A stretch of 64,000 bases of DNA from Dryas octopetala (lineage: Eukaryota > Streptophyta > Magnoliopsida > Rosales > Rosaceae), in NCBI GenBank assembly GCA_963921425.1, contig OY992832.1, positions 8,494,001 through 8,558,000 on the forward strand, written 5' to 3'. This document shows positions 1 to 12,950 of this stretch, in pieces (the first letter of the stretch is position 1; each line of letters begins with the position of its first letter). The translations under genes and the position numbers were made by a program. The notes beneath the pieces were generated by a model. The model ran no database searches, was not told the origin of the DNA, and worked only from the letters and a program-made list of their open reading frames with translations.

Positions 1-489
1 TCAGCTCATCAACTAAGAACGGAGTCAGAATCTTTTTCAATCTATGGATTAAGACAGTTTTCATAAATAATAAGATTCAATCCCCCCAATTAGGTGATCA
101 AGGATGGCATGCGATAATGCAACTTTAACAATAATTTGGATTTTTTTATTATATGTCCCAGTTTGAATTTCCCTTTCTCTAAATAAAAAAAATATATATA
201 AAAACTTGTTTTTTGGATGGGCTTCAAGGCTTCAATTTTTGGGCCGGGCTTCAGGCCGAAATGGTAGACTCAATGCCATTTTGCTGATAGAGTTATACAA
301 TACACTTTTGGGTTTGAACAGACATGGGCTTTGTCAGGTTTGGGTCCGAATTCGAACCATCGTTCGTCGGGTCTCCATAAGGGCATAAGAGACATTTTGC
401 AGAAAGCCAACACTAACTGATAAGTCTGATATTTTACAGAAGGTGCTCTCTACGGTCAGCTGTAAATCAACAACTTTGGACCAACTCCC
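1..489. other. Upstream region of the HAD-like gene
   Basis: AT-rich sequence up to about 210, then more balanced sequence that probably holds the promoter and 5' leader of the HAD-like gene. Short open frames here (206-388 and one from 443) do not join to any recognisable protein and look like chance frames. No clear TATA box could be assigned. Confidence 0.4.
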
Positions 490-3400
490 ATGGAATTCGC
501 TTCCTGCTCAATTCTTAGAACTCAGCAATTTTCAAGCACCATTCACAACAACAACAACACTTACTTCTACGACGTACCCAAGAACAATCTCAGCTTCGTT
601 CCTCCATTTTCCTCCACTTTCCCAAGAAAGTACTCCACTTTTCCTGGAAAATGTCTACACTATGATCATCGGTTCACTGCTTTCAGCTCGCTTTCCCGCC
701 CTGAGGACCAGAACCCATCTCCAGAACTCGCAGTTCTTCTTGAAGTTGACGGGTGACATCTTTTTTTTCAAACCCATGTATTTTTATTAATTTGTTTTCT
801 TTTTCATCTTTTCTTGTTTATTTTAATTAAGCCTTTGTTTGTTGCATGTGATCCTTGATAAGTGGTTTGTTTCCATTACGCATTGGATTCAATGGTTTTC
901 TTTACTGTGAAGTTTACTGTTTTACTTTTAGTATTCATTTGGTCCATCTGAGGTTGCTTTCTTGCATTTGATCATATCATGGGTCCTAAGTGATTGGCTA
1001 ATCTTATTTTATAAAAGATTTGCACTTTCTTGATAAACTTAATCTCATTTTCTAATGATGATGAACTATCTATTTATTCTACTTTTTTTTCAAGCTCGTT
1101 CAGTTGATGTTGGTTTTGCTTGAAGACTTCTTCTTGATGGATTCTCTTTCTTTCAGGGTCCTTATGGATGCATATCGCTTGGGTAATCGCCAAACCTTCA
1201 ATGTAGGTGCGACACTAATAATATGCAAATTGCATGAAGGATTCGGTAACTAGTTGCCAAGTATACATTTATGTGTACTTTATCTCACAATATTTTCTTC
1301 TGATGCTGTTGTCAGCATTTCAAAAGCTGGGGCTTGACTGTGCAAATTGGACAGAGCCTGTTTATTTGGATCTCCTAAGGTATGATATAAAGATTATGAG
1401 CAAAGACTCTCCCTAAACATGGGCTTATATAAAGGTTATCAACTTTGATATCCAAGGTTGTTCAATGCAGTTTATGTTAATTTTGCAGGAAGAGTGGTGG
1501 TGATGAGGAAAAGATGCTGATTTTGTATTTTAATCGGGTGAGTTCCTCTTCTGTTGTCTTTGGAAAATATGAATAGCTTAAGGAAGCTCTTTGAAACTTT
1601 CTTTCGTTCCGTATTTTTCTCTATTAAATCTTTAATATATCTTGCAGATTGGCTGGCCTGCTTCATTGCCCACAAGTGAGAAGGAACCATTTGTGAAAAA
1701 TGTTCTGCAAAAGAAGGTAAGATGACAATCTAATAAGGACCTTAGCTAAGGACTTATTAGCTCTCTCCTATTAAAAGTGAGACCAGTTAATTAATAATTG
1801 GTTTGTATTTTACAGAAAATTGCAATGGATGAGTTTTTGATGTCAAAAAGTCTACCTTTGCGACCTGGAGTTGAAGAGTGAGTTGTCTCATCCTGATTAA
1901 ATTATAAATTATACATCTTTATATTCTCTCTAAACGACCTATCCATTTGAAACTTAGAAGTTCTCTATGAGTTAACTCTCAAAGCAGAAACCCCTTCTCT
2001 AAAATCATAGGATGTATCTTGTAGTTCTTTGGTTAGTGTTTCTCTCTCAGACTTATAGTGAATTATTGCAGTGACTTGAATTATTTGGATTCATGATCAC
2101 TATTTTCTGAACTCTCGATCAATTGCTCTATGAATTAATTCATATTATAAATATTATGACCATAATCAACCCACCTAATATAATGCCATGAAGACTCTGG
2201 TTGCGCATTTGTGCCTCCCTTTTTACTCCATTAGCATCCAACAGTTGCACTCATATTTGTCATTTCCATTTTCAGATTTATTGATGATGCATACAATGAA
2301 GGAATACCTGTGATCATACTGACAGCCTATTGTAAAAGCGGGGATAAAATTGCAAGGTATAACCAACATGTTTTTTTGTTGATAAGTTTGATAGTCCCAT
2401 CAAAAACCCTAATGAAGATATGATTCCCTGTTTTTGAATGTAATATTTTCTATTGCTTTAGAAGTACTTTAATGTGTTTCTTCTCTTTTGATGGGCTTCT
2501 ATTACAATCATTTTATCCCCACCACCACCACCCTACTAGTTCTAGTTCAGTGTGTTATGTGGGTGGTATGGGATCAAGCTAATACTCCAATTATCTCGTT
2601 ATAAATGTTAGATCCATTATTGAAAAGCTTGGCCATGAAAGAATTTCAAAGCTAAAGATAGTTGGGGATAAGGAGATAGAACAGAGTTTGTATGGCCAAG
2701 TCCAACTAGTATATGGTAAAGGCATTTCTTCTGGTTTGGATGAGCAACTAGCTAAGGAGGCAATAAAAGCAGGTAGACTCTTTATCTTGAGTTAATAGGA
2801 ATTTATATGTTTTGTGATGTACATTTTTTCAGTGCAGAAGGTTTACTAAAGGGCTCTCTTCTTGCTTTCTGGGCCAGCTTCTGCTGAGAAACAAAGGATT
2901 GCTGAGGAGGTTGCATCATTGCTAAAGTTGAGTGTAGATCTAGATACTAGCCCGTCTGAAAGGTTAGTTTTTTTTTTTTTTGTTCCTTTTAATTCAGCAT
3001 ATTCAGGGTTTGTTGTTGTCTATATGTTTATGAGTTTTCTGATGTACAGGGTTTAAAAGAGGCCTAAAAGAAACTCATGGCTTGTAAACTTTTATGTATG
3101 ATTTTGCTTACATTAGACTTGGAAGAAATTATCTGTGAATATTATATGACGTGAGATGGTTCTAGTCAGCACACATGATTGTTGAAGACCTCTAGCAATG
3201 TGCCACATGAATATTCAGCACTCTCAGACTTTCTTCCCTTATCTGCCGAAACTTTTTGGGGAAAAGGACCGTAAGAAAAGAAAAAAAAAAATCAGAAGTA
3301 AAAAATTAGTTGGTTCTTTTTTTAGTTTTTAGTTTGTTGTTGGTCTAAAGATGTAGGCTGCATGTCAAATTTCTATACAGTTCAACATATTAGTTGCACA

Positions 3401-3868
3401 TTATGTTGAGTTTCTGATAACATATTCATGAAAATTTCGGTTAAATTTCTATACAGTTCAACTTTAATATGGTACGCTAATGGTTTTCCAGCTTACAGAA
3501 GATCATAGCTGCCTTGCGAGCAGGGGCAGAAAATGCTGGACTACCTGTATCCAATTGTGTGCTAATTGCAGGAAGCCAGTCTGGTCTGGCTGGAGCAGAG
3601 CGAGTGGGCATGCCATGCGTTGTTTTAAGAAGCAGGTGATGGCTTGCTACTCAATCATAGGCTCTTTATCTTATGACCAAAGTTCACAGTGAAGATGCTA
3701 GAGTTGTTTTATTTTCTGATCCTCTAGGTCTGGTTGGCTTATGTTTTTTGTTCTGCTCTCTGTAGTTTGACGGCTAGAGCTGAGTTCCCTTCAGCAAATG
3801 CCATAATGGATGGTTTTGGAGGAGCAGACCTGACAATCCCTAAACTACGCAACAAGAAATGGTCATGA
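490..3868 (+). CDS. HAD-like (CbbY-type) hydrolase-family protein, probably plastid-targeted and probably catalytically altered
   Basis: Eleven exons can be joined in frame: 490-752, 1157-1206, 1316-1379, 1489-1537, 1648-1716, 1816-1877, 2276-2356, 2612-2772, 2878-2962, 3492-3635 and 3766-3868. All introns are GT/AG and the product is 376 aa. The first ~80 residues are rich in Ser, Thr and Phe with few acidic residues, which fits a plastid transit peptide. The HAD fold follows: motif I LLEVDGVLMD at the exon 1/2 border, a cap with EPVYLDLLR, motif II around PVIILTAYCKSGD, and a C-terminal GSQSGLAGAERVGMPCVV stretch. In CbbY-type phosphatases motif I is DxDG and motif IV has an acidic ED pair. 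Here the nucleophile position is Glu and the ED position is Ala-Gly, so phosphatase activity is doubtful. From memory it resembles Arabidopsis At5g45170. It is convergent with the RHD3-like gene. The start is the first in-frame ATG of exon 1. Confidence 0.9.
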
Positions 3869-4702
3869 ATTTGACTCCGTTTCCTCTTTCTGTGTGCCTA
3901 TTAACTGAGCTACATATTTTCTTTTTCCAAGGGTGATATGTTCGGAAAATTCATCTCCTGAAGAGACCTCTTAACATTGAAACACAATTTTTATAGCTGC
4001 TTTAGATTAGGGAAAACTCGTCTCCTGTATTCTTTTGCTTTTAACATTTTTAAGACCATTTGCAAAATAGACTGTGGAATGAACTTTCACACCGAAATAG
4101 ACTGTTCAGCAATGCTTGCTGGAGTTACAAGGCCTGTTTGCTTCAAAGTCATTCCTGAATAAAATTCGATATCTTTTTCTTTTTACAAAGTGGGGTGGTG
4201 ACGTGGTGTTGGGGTTTTTATGTATATTCTATGATGGTAGTGCCGTGTGTTATATTAGTTGATATCAAATAGTTCCATATGAACTTTATCAAATAAACCA
4301 TGATAAAGAATTAAAGATGCACTTAACAAGTCTAATGAGATTTGGTATTGGATGAGAGAGAGAGAGTTGATATAAAGAATGAGAAAGCTTTTGCTTTTTT
4401 GAATGCACAGAATAAGTATAGAAAAAGATCTCAAGAAAGAAGAAAAACTTAACTTGCCATTTCATCATTAAATAAATATAGAAATTATGTAGGCAGAATT
4501 ACAATGTCATTTCTACAATGTAACAGCTAATTTCAACTAGAATCAAAACAACTAAACTATTTTGTAAAACCAGGCATTTCAGCGAACCCTCTTTATTTCA
4601 TCAACTACGGGCAAGAAATAAATGAAAAAGAAAGAAAACTATAGGACAAGAGAGTAGTAACTCTAATCTGATACACATGGTACAAACAACAGAAAGCATA
4701 CA
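3869..4702. other. Convergent intergenic region with two 3' ends
   Basis: This holds the 3' UTR of the HAD-like gene and, on the minus strand, the 3' UTR of the RHD3-like gene. A short (GA)n run lies near 4357-4368. No other gene is visible; the open frame at 3977-4162 has no recognisable similarity. Confidence 0.5.
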
Positions 4703-7700
4703 TCATGAAAATTCCGCTTCCTGATTTGTGGTTTGCCTGTGTGTCAAGTGAGGGCTTGAGTATTCCATGCTACTATCAGATGAAGAAATATTAGATGACA
4801 CAGACGACTCAGGAATTGAGCTTGATACTGGATTTGCTTTCGGTGTTTCATTTCGAAAACCCTGAGAAGCAAGTGAAACGGGTTGTCTTGGTGCTTCAGG
4901 TGTTGGATGTCCTTGAGCTTCTTCTGCAAGTCGTCTTAGAAGATTCATAACAGTGGGAAGAAACCTTGATGAAATAGATAGTAGTCCCGACAGCTGTTAG
5001 CACCAAACAAAGGAAACAAAAATTAGCACCAGTTTCAAATAAGGACCTCCAATGTTCTGCATATCATGTCTCATCTTGAAGCCAAGTTCGAATGTTTTTC
5101 CTATTATTTCTCACATCTCAAAGTCCAACTAAACAGGTTAACATAAAAATAAAAGAAAAGAAAAGAAAAGAAAAGAGAAACAAACTGTTTCTGCTTCAAC
5201 ATATACCACAAATATGGATCAGGGACGACACTGCCACTCTTGTAAAAATAATAGTAATACTAGAACAAAGGTGAATTTTATCATGCAGAGCACAGAAGTA
5301 CTGTTAGACACAACCCTAGACAACTTAAATTCCAAATAAAGAAAATTGGAATAACAAGCCAAGACGGATATGACTGACTGGAAGAGAATAGTGACCTCAT
5401 TTGTGGGACAAGCAACAAATAAAACATAAATCATGCCTGTTCCACATGGATGCATGCATATTTCCTTGTTAATTCATAAATAAGATCAACAGAATGCATA
5501 CTCAATTTTATATTCTACAAAGTCACACCCAAAACGAAACCAACACCAACACCCCCCCGCCTACAAATTTTTTACTCACAGTGCCATGTCGGAACTCTCC
5601 CGCCATGTCCATCTGTACCCATAAGGCCTTTAAAAGTAAATATGCAACAAACAGAACCATGAGGTAGAAAGGGTTCCTGTTACATTTGAAGAGAAAAGGC
5701 ACCAAAGATTAACAGATGGATGAGACATTTAGTACTTCCCAACAATTATCACTGCTCAGAAATTTAATACTCTTGAGTGAACATAATTACTTTAAAAGGA
5801 GCATAAATTCGTTAAAACCAAGAACAATCATCGCCATAATAGCCCATGGTGGAGGCAACCAGTTGTTACTTCGCATGTGAGCCTCCTGCAAATACAAAAG
5901 AAAACAGTATTATGCATAAACTGGCCACAGTACGATTGAGCTGCTAAGAAGAAAGATAAGGAGCTTCTTAAAAAATAAGGATTCTAGGGTTGTCTTGTCT
6001 TTGCAGCGAAAACAAGAATGCATTGATCTTGAGCATGAAATGGCCCCATTGGACAAAGCAGTTAGCCAAGTCAAGGATCTGCGCACCTTTCAATAAAGTG
6101 TCCCCATTTGTTCCCAAACTTCATATAATAATACAATGTTTTGTTGCACTACTAAAACAATCCACTTTACAAAAATAAGGACACCCCAAATGCCATTTTG
6201 AACACTATGCACACAACCTGTTTCCAATTTCCTACTACTAGTTGCCCATTACTTTTGCAAGCACTCACTCCATTGTTCAGATATTCATAATTTAAATCTT
6301 TTTTTTTTTTTTGGTGAATAGATATTCATAATTTAAATCTTTACAGACACTTCATGAGAAACAAAATCTATTTATTCATGATGCAACACCGTAAATGATA
6401 ATCGCAAAAAAAATTAACCTACTGAAGTCTAACATCAGATAATATAAATATACCTGTGCTGAAATAGCTTGAGTGACAGAATACTCAGTCTCTGCTTTGA
6501 ACTGTCTCCACAATGACTTGCACTGCACTGGTGTAATCAGGGTATCCTTTGAAGAAACCTAGTTCAGAGTAAATCCTCAATAAGAAACCAGTTTGATAAT
6601 AGAAAGATTGTACAGATAATCCAGAACCCATTCAATAGTACCTCCTCCCAAGTGCTTGTGGCAAGAGGATCTGTAGAAGCACTCATTCTCCTATCTTGCA
6701 AAGATGGAACAGTAACAGTTCCATCCATTAGAGCAGAAAAGAGGACTTTTTCAATATTGTCTGGTTTCTCATCCAAGCGAATGGCAGCCCTAACCGATAA
6801 AACCTTAAGAGCCTGCACAATGAGAGAATAAAAGACACTAAAATATCACCTTAACACAAATAGACTGATACTATCATACTTCCTTCCATAAAATTTCTGA
6901 GTGATTACCGCAGCGCGGGCATCCTTGGTAATGGTTCTAATGTCTTCCTTCCCAGTCCAGACCCTAGGCATTGAATCACTGTCATAATTGAAGACTGTTG
7001 AAAACCTGAAAAATGTTAACAAAGTGATAAGAAACCAACATGACAAGGAAAAAATAAGAGAAAATTTATCGACAAGTTCCCTACCGATCCTTCATGTGGA
7101 TCAGAACTTTCCCAGCCTCTTCTCTTGCTTTTGCCTCCACCACATTTCTTGCATAGTCCCTCAAATTTTGAACCATATTCGCAATTTTTTTTTTGTCCAA
7201 CTCAAAACCAACAAGTGCATTTGAGAACTCTGATACTGCAACTTTAGTCTCACGATTAAGAAGATTTCTTATTGAAGCCCAGGTGTCTTTTCCACCAGCT
7301 TCAAGTAGAGTCTCAACAGGTTCAGTTAAAGATGCAGAGAGTTGTTTCTGCAAATATAAAGAGGTATCTGCATTAACTCATTAAATATTTTGAATAATAC
7401 TATATTCACAGCCATATAATAATCAAGACCATACATTATCAAGAACATTACCTCATAGTTGGCATTCAGTTCTGACAACTTTGCACTGCGAACAGATGAT
7501 GCATGTGCATCTATATCACGTTGAAGTTTTTCCCGAACTCTTGACGCATCCCAATTAGCCTGCTGTATGGCAGCATCTGAAAGACAAACATGGGTAATTC
7601 AATGGAGCCGAGTAGATGAATTGTTAGCAAGGATGCATATTGTCTGTATGTGAAAGTGATGTGATTGTGTTAAGTAGAAATTGGTAGAAATCATTTCAAG

Positions 7701-10700
7701 GAAACACCTTATAAGAAAAAAAGATAATTGTATGCCATGGAAACAAGTAAGATCTTTAAGGTCACTTCAAGAAGGATGGCCAGGAGGGAGGGGAAAAAGG
7801 TAGTGCCTTTGTTGGGCAGCAAACCAGCGTGAACCCACTACTACTCCTGAACAAGCACTTATTCCGTCTCCAAATTAACCACCTATGTCCCCATAGGGTG
7901 AAGGCAAGCCCCCTGGGCCCATCAGGTGTGGGGTTTTATCTCACCTTCCCAATGTGGGATTAAATCCATCAACATCCATGAGTGGGTTGGAGCCACACAA
8001 CCCCAACAATCTTAAAGGTAAGATTCCCAATTTCAAGAGGAATAACGTTACTGATTCATTGTTTTGAACTTCTGTACATTTTTAAACTCTTACGTACAGC
8101 TTGTGAACAAGGGTAGCACCCCCTACACGCTAAAAAATGTAATTTAATACTAGGTTCTACAAATCTCAGAACCCATATTTCCATCGTATAGTTCAAGCAC
8201 CATATGGTCCTATTCTATTTGAAAATAAGAGTCAGAAACCTGACCTATGACAAATAATTATAGCTGTGAGATGAGAAATATGATTTAAACATGACATTTA
8301 AATTGATAAGTGAAAACAGATATTAGCAGAACTGTTCATAGAGATGATTTGATTTCAGTTGAAGGCATGAAAACAAAAGGAAAGGTGATTCAAATTGCAT
8401 GTTAAGCAATCACAAAGATGCTATGTTTGCCAAATGTGTGATGATTGCCAATAATAAAATCCCAAATGCTGTTACCTGCACATCCTTGGTCAAATTCAAG
8501 CATGCAAGACTGAGTACAGGTGCGAATGGATGAAGCAAATCCTTCTCCTTTGTTCAATGACTGCTCCAGTCTCACTTTAAAATTTTCAAGTGCTGTGGAG
8601 CGTAGGTGTCCAATCATGGTAGTGTATGCAGGGTGCACAAACTGTTCAGTTCAGAAGAGAGCAAGATTTAAACTACAAGTCCATGGTGAAAACTGAAAAA
8701 CTAACAACCTAACTAAATCTTTGTCAAATAAGGGAGACAGAGAGAGCAGACATACATCCAATGCTTTTGACTCCAAAAAGTGTCGTTTTGAGTTCCTTAC
8801 ACCTTCTTCAAAGTAGATGGCCTCATTGTCATATCTATGATGCATAACATACAAATCAAGCCAGAACTAGAAACAATGCAAGCCTATACAACATTAACAA
8901 TAAAACTTGCCAATGCACATAAAACAAACACACAAATGAGCACACATACACACATAATCTAAACACGACACAGATAGTTATAATCCCTCCCTCACTTTCA
9001 GAATTTTAAATGACATATTTAAATCAGAGTGGAGCTTACTCAAAAAGATAAGTGTCTATAATTGAGCTGACCCTTTTACCAAAACCCTGTACAGGACCGG
9101 TTTGCACAGCTTCTTCCAATGCCAACCAACCCTAAACATGTTCATTCAAGTAATGACCAATAGAACTTCCTCAATCATACTAGAAGTAGAAGCATCTCAA
9201 AAAAAATGGAGATAAATGGATGCATACCTCATTAGAGATCAACTGATTGAATTTCTCGTTGGCAATTTCTTCACACCGAACAGTGGCAACCATAACCTAA
9301 TTAAAGCATATATAGTATATGTATATATTATGTGCATATGAGAAGAGAAGACCACAAATGATATTCCAATGGGAAAAGAAGAAACTACCAAACCTTGTGA
9401 GCAGGAAGATCCAGGTCCTTGTTCTCTTTGATTACTTTCCAAATCTGCTGTGCACTAAAAGAAAATCCTGAGGCAGGGACAACACCTCGTCTATCACCTG
9501 CAAGTCCTCCTGGAGAAATAGAGTGGAAAAAGCGCTGCCTCAGTTGAGCAACCTGCATCATACAGGACATAACTAGTAACTACCACAGTAAACCTAATAA
9601 ATTCACTTAAGATTTAGGAATATAAGAAATGTTTCCCCTGATGTGAAGGACAATTATCCACATATATATATATATGTATACAACTCTTCAGAGCAGGAAG
9701 ATGCTACATCACACTCCAGGAATCAAACCAACAAAAGAAAAATGAATGGCCAATATGATTTTGGGACATAAAGAATTGCTTCTGATAGTAGAAGGGCTAC
9801 CTCCTCCTTAAACTTCTCCTCCTTCTCTTCATAACTGGACAAAGCAACTACTTCTACCTTCATGTCAAAGAATGTAACAATTAGAGACAATAAGCTCTGA
9901 CTAATGAGAATATTAAAAATAACAGACTGTCAGAGAGCAGAGAAGGATATAAGAGATCTCACAGTAAAAAATTCACTGAGCGGAGTACTTTTATGGGCTT
10001 GGGGCTTTGGAACTAAATCCCATATCTGCAGAATTTACAATATAGGAGAGATACGGAGGAAAAGGAATTGGAAAAAAAAAAAAAAAAAGGACCTGAAGAT
10101 AAAATTACCTTCTGTATATCTTCCCTTAAAACAGGCTCCAGATATTCAAAGGGGGTCTGAACAAACAGCCACAAACAAGACAGAATTAATGTGGAACAAA
10201 AAAATTTATCTCATAAACGGACACATCCTGTTGATAATTTCACAAAGTATCTCCAGACCTTTGTTTTATCACGTATAACAAACAACAATGTTGTTTTACG
10301 GGGGCTGAATAAGCGCATCATGACCTATGTACATTCAGAAATCAGAATGTCATTAATTAACGATGATGGTTGATTAGACACTAGAGATGCAAACATGAAG
10401 GTTGATTAGACACTAGAGATAAAAACATGGTTATAGAGTACCTGAAAAACAGTTTTTAGTAAAGGTTTGTTTGCAGCCTGCTCCCGACCGATATCATGGC
10501 ACCACCTGTACAGAAAATCCATTCTCTAATAGATATCTAGAAATGATTTAAAATTACATGTATGTGTCCACCAAGTTCATACCAGCTTTGTCTTGCTAAA
10601 GCAAATTGTAACTAGATACAAATACATGTCACAATCTCAAAATTGAATCAGCTCAATCAATTTACTAGAACACTTACTAGAACAAGTAAGATAGGCTATC

Positions 10701-11460
10701 AGCCAAGTAATTCCTAGACAAACTTACATGTTTATGAGCACAATGTCTGAAATTGCCAGCGCAAATAGGGCGCTTTGCTTCTCAAATGTAGTATCATCCT
10801 GGAAAATAACAGAATTACAGAGGAATTATGAAGGGTGAGTAAATCTGAGAATAGGACAAGCCATTTTTCAGCTCTTATTATATCTTTCATCGAAAAAAGA
10901 AAATGGGATCTTAACAAAAAGCTGATTACCTCGCCTCTTTCCCTGCCATCAGTGCCCTCCAAATCCATGGCGATCGTGCAAGGATCAATGCCAACACAGT
11001 TGGCAATCCAAATCCCCTTCGTTGTTTGGCTCCTGAAACGAATATATACATACACATAAATACATAGATACATATATAGTACTTGTGCTGAAAGCAAAAA
11101 TTCAAATTGGCTACATAACAACTGAAAAGCGCAGAAACCAACCTTCCTCTGAATGCATCCATCTCCCTGAACCTAGTTTTGAAAAGATAGTTCATCAGAG
11201 TGCTCTTCCCTGTCATTTCATAAGCAACCAATTCAGCAACAGACGAAAACCAAATTCAAATCGCTGGAGCTCAACTAAATTGATTGAAGTAAAAGGCTTT
11301 ACTTCACTTACCGCTACTCTGAGGTCCCATGATGGCGACGACGGCATAGGAGAGTCCGCAATCAGCGAGCTTCACTTCCTTGACGAAGCGGTCGAGTCCA
11401 GCAGCATTGAACTGGCCGTCGCCGTCGATGAGCTGAGTGGCGCAGCAATCTTCCTCCATC
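4703..11460 (-). CDS. RHD3/SEY1-family ER membrane-fusion GTPase (atlastin-like)
   Basis: About 22 exons on the minus strand, from ATG at 11460 to TGA at 4703-4705. Exon 1 is 11312-11460, exon 2 is 11143-11209 and the last is about 4703-4993. The N-terminal dynamin-like GTPase domain shows the P-loop GPQSSGKST across the exon 1/2 border, [12 protein letters not shown] as G3, and FVIRDKTK with the RD motif as G4. The middle helical region includes APGG-like [17 protein letters not shown] and [21 protein letters not shown]. Near the C-terminus two hydrophobic segments (about 5600-5890) form the hairpin that anchors the protein in the ER, followed by a Ser-rich tail. The family drives homotypic fusion of ER tubules; Arabidopsis RHD3 loss gives short, wavy root hairs. 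Every exon I read was open and in family order. From memory the closest positional match is At5g45160 (RHD3-like). Exact borders of the middle exons were read only approximately. Confidence 0.93.
7745..8020. repeat. Repeat-like insertion in an RHD3-like intron (class uncertain)
   Basis: The intron between the exons near 7451-7578 and 8476-8641 contains a balanced-composition block with phrases such as CCAATGTGGGATTAAAT and CCACACAACCCCAACAA. Wording like this recurs in many plant genomes as part of dispersed elements, and the block differs from the AT-rich intron around it. No terminal repeats or target duplication were found, so its class is not assigned. Confidence 0.25.
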
Positions 11461-12358
11461 AGATTGAAACTGTGAGCCCTAGACTTTGAGCCACCGACTT
11501 ATAAGTTTACTTGTTGGAGAGGAAGACGAGCAGAATCTAGATGCTTCCTTTGGGCTCAAGCGTTGTAAAGCTTGGTTAAAGAGAGAGCGAAAGAGAGGGA
11601 GTGCTGTCTCTATTTTAATAGGATCGACATTTCTTCTGGTTCAATAAATCGGCGATGGGGGTGTTGAATTCATTGCTGTCAAAAGTGGATTCGGCAACTA
11701 CTCACCCTTTTTTTTTTTTTTGACAGATCGGTAAGTAGGTAACTACTCCGAAAGAAAAAAAAAAAAAAAATACTCCTATATACACTAACTTCGTGTTTAT
11801 CGGTCATACGTCAAACACATTTCTTTCATTTTTCACAATTTTTTTAAAACTTGAATTTTTTTATGGCCAAATTTAACTTTTGGTTTTTATAATTAGCCCT
11901 AGTTTCAATTATTTTAATTTTGGTTCTATAGTTGCATTCATGACACATTAACATTTTTTTTTATTAAATCATCAAATTTATTGTGCTTTTAATCATATAT
12001 TTTACAAATCATTGCATATCATACATGCGATAATTAATTTGAAACTGTTTTTAGTTAATCCTCTCATAGTCCCAAATTGTGTCATGTGAAGAAACATAAC
12101 CGTAACATATTAGAGATTATTAAATTTTTCACTTAGCTTTCTTTTTTGTGTGTAAATTATGTTTTTTTTTTAATTAAAATTTCAAAAAAAAATAATGTTT
12201 GGCCGTAAAATTCATTCAATATTATGAATCATTCGTTATTACAAGTCATTTACAATTTAATACATATTAAGTTGAGAAATTTGTCCAAGACCCTCAATTT
12301 ATAATTTATTCTAGTGAAAGACAGTTGTTAATTAAAAAAAATTATTATTAGCTTGTAA
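11461..12358. other. Promoter side of the RHD3-like gene and AT-rich spacer
   Basis: 11461-11620 probably holds the 5' leader of the minus-strand RHD3-like gene, including a purine-rich GAGAGAGCGAAAGAGAGG stretch. From 11700 onward the sequence is AT-rich with A- and T-runs and shows no coding signal. Confidence 0.45.
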
Positions 12359-12950
12359 GGAAGAAGGGGGGGGGCTATGCACACCACCCTAATCCACTAA
12401 GTTGACCACCTCACTTAAATGTTTGCCCCTTTGTGCCCATTTTGCCCCTGCATTAAAAAAAAAAAAAAAACCATCTCCACTTTGGCCGGCCACCCCTCCC
12501 CGCCGCTGGCGCAACCCCACCCCCTCCCCACCGCCGGCGCGACCCCACCTCTCCCCTTCGCCGGTCGACCCCACCCCTCCCAGGCGAAGACCCACCCACC
12601 CAGGTGAAGACCCACCCACCCAGGCGAAGACCCGATCGGCCCAGGCGAAGACCCGACGACCCCTCGCCGGCGATCTTCCTTTTCCGGCAGAGTTGAGACG
12701 CCGGACCACTTGGGTTTTGTTCCCCAGGTCACGGCGAGTCCAACGGTGGTCTTCCCTTGTTCATCCGACCACCGTGCGCGGCTAATCGACGTCGTGAAGC
12801 TCCGCGGCGGTGGAGAGAGGTGGCCGGCCAAAATTGGAGAAATGGTTTTTTTTTTTAATGCAGGGGCAAAATGGGCACAAAGGGGTAAAAATTTAAGTGG
12901 GGTGGTCAACTTAGTGGATTAGGGTGGTGTGAATAGCCCCCCCTAAGGAA
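12359..12950. mobile_element. Non-autonomous TIR DNA transposon with a GC-rich core (copy 1)
   Basis: The two ends form inverted repeats of about 140 bases. The left end reads GGCTATGCACACCACCCT and the right end, on the other strand, GGCTATTCACACCACCCT. Both arms then share the phrase about TTAGTGGATTAG / GGTCAACTTAGTGG and a poly(A) tract, and end at the palindrome TGGCCGGCCA. The same 8-base word, TAAGGAAG, flanks both sides (about 12355-12362 and 12944-12951) and is read as a target-site duplication. The core is CG-rich with repeated CCCACCCAGGCGAAGAC units of about 20 bases near 12580-12660. No transposase frame is present, so it is non-autonomous. An 8-9 base duplication suggests hAT or Mutator; the superfamily is not settled. 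Confidence 0.75.

Noticed and set aside
9904-10278. 124-aa plus-strand frame
   Set aside because: It runs antisense across introns and exons of the RHD3-like gene and has a lysine run from a poly(A) tract.
12402-12922. Overlapping long proline- and glycine-rich open frames on both strands
   Set aside because: They lie entirely inside the GC-rich core and arms of a TIR element; open length is due to lack of AT-rich stops and there is no recognisable domain.
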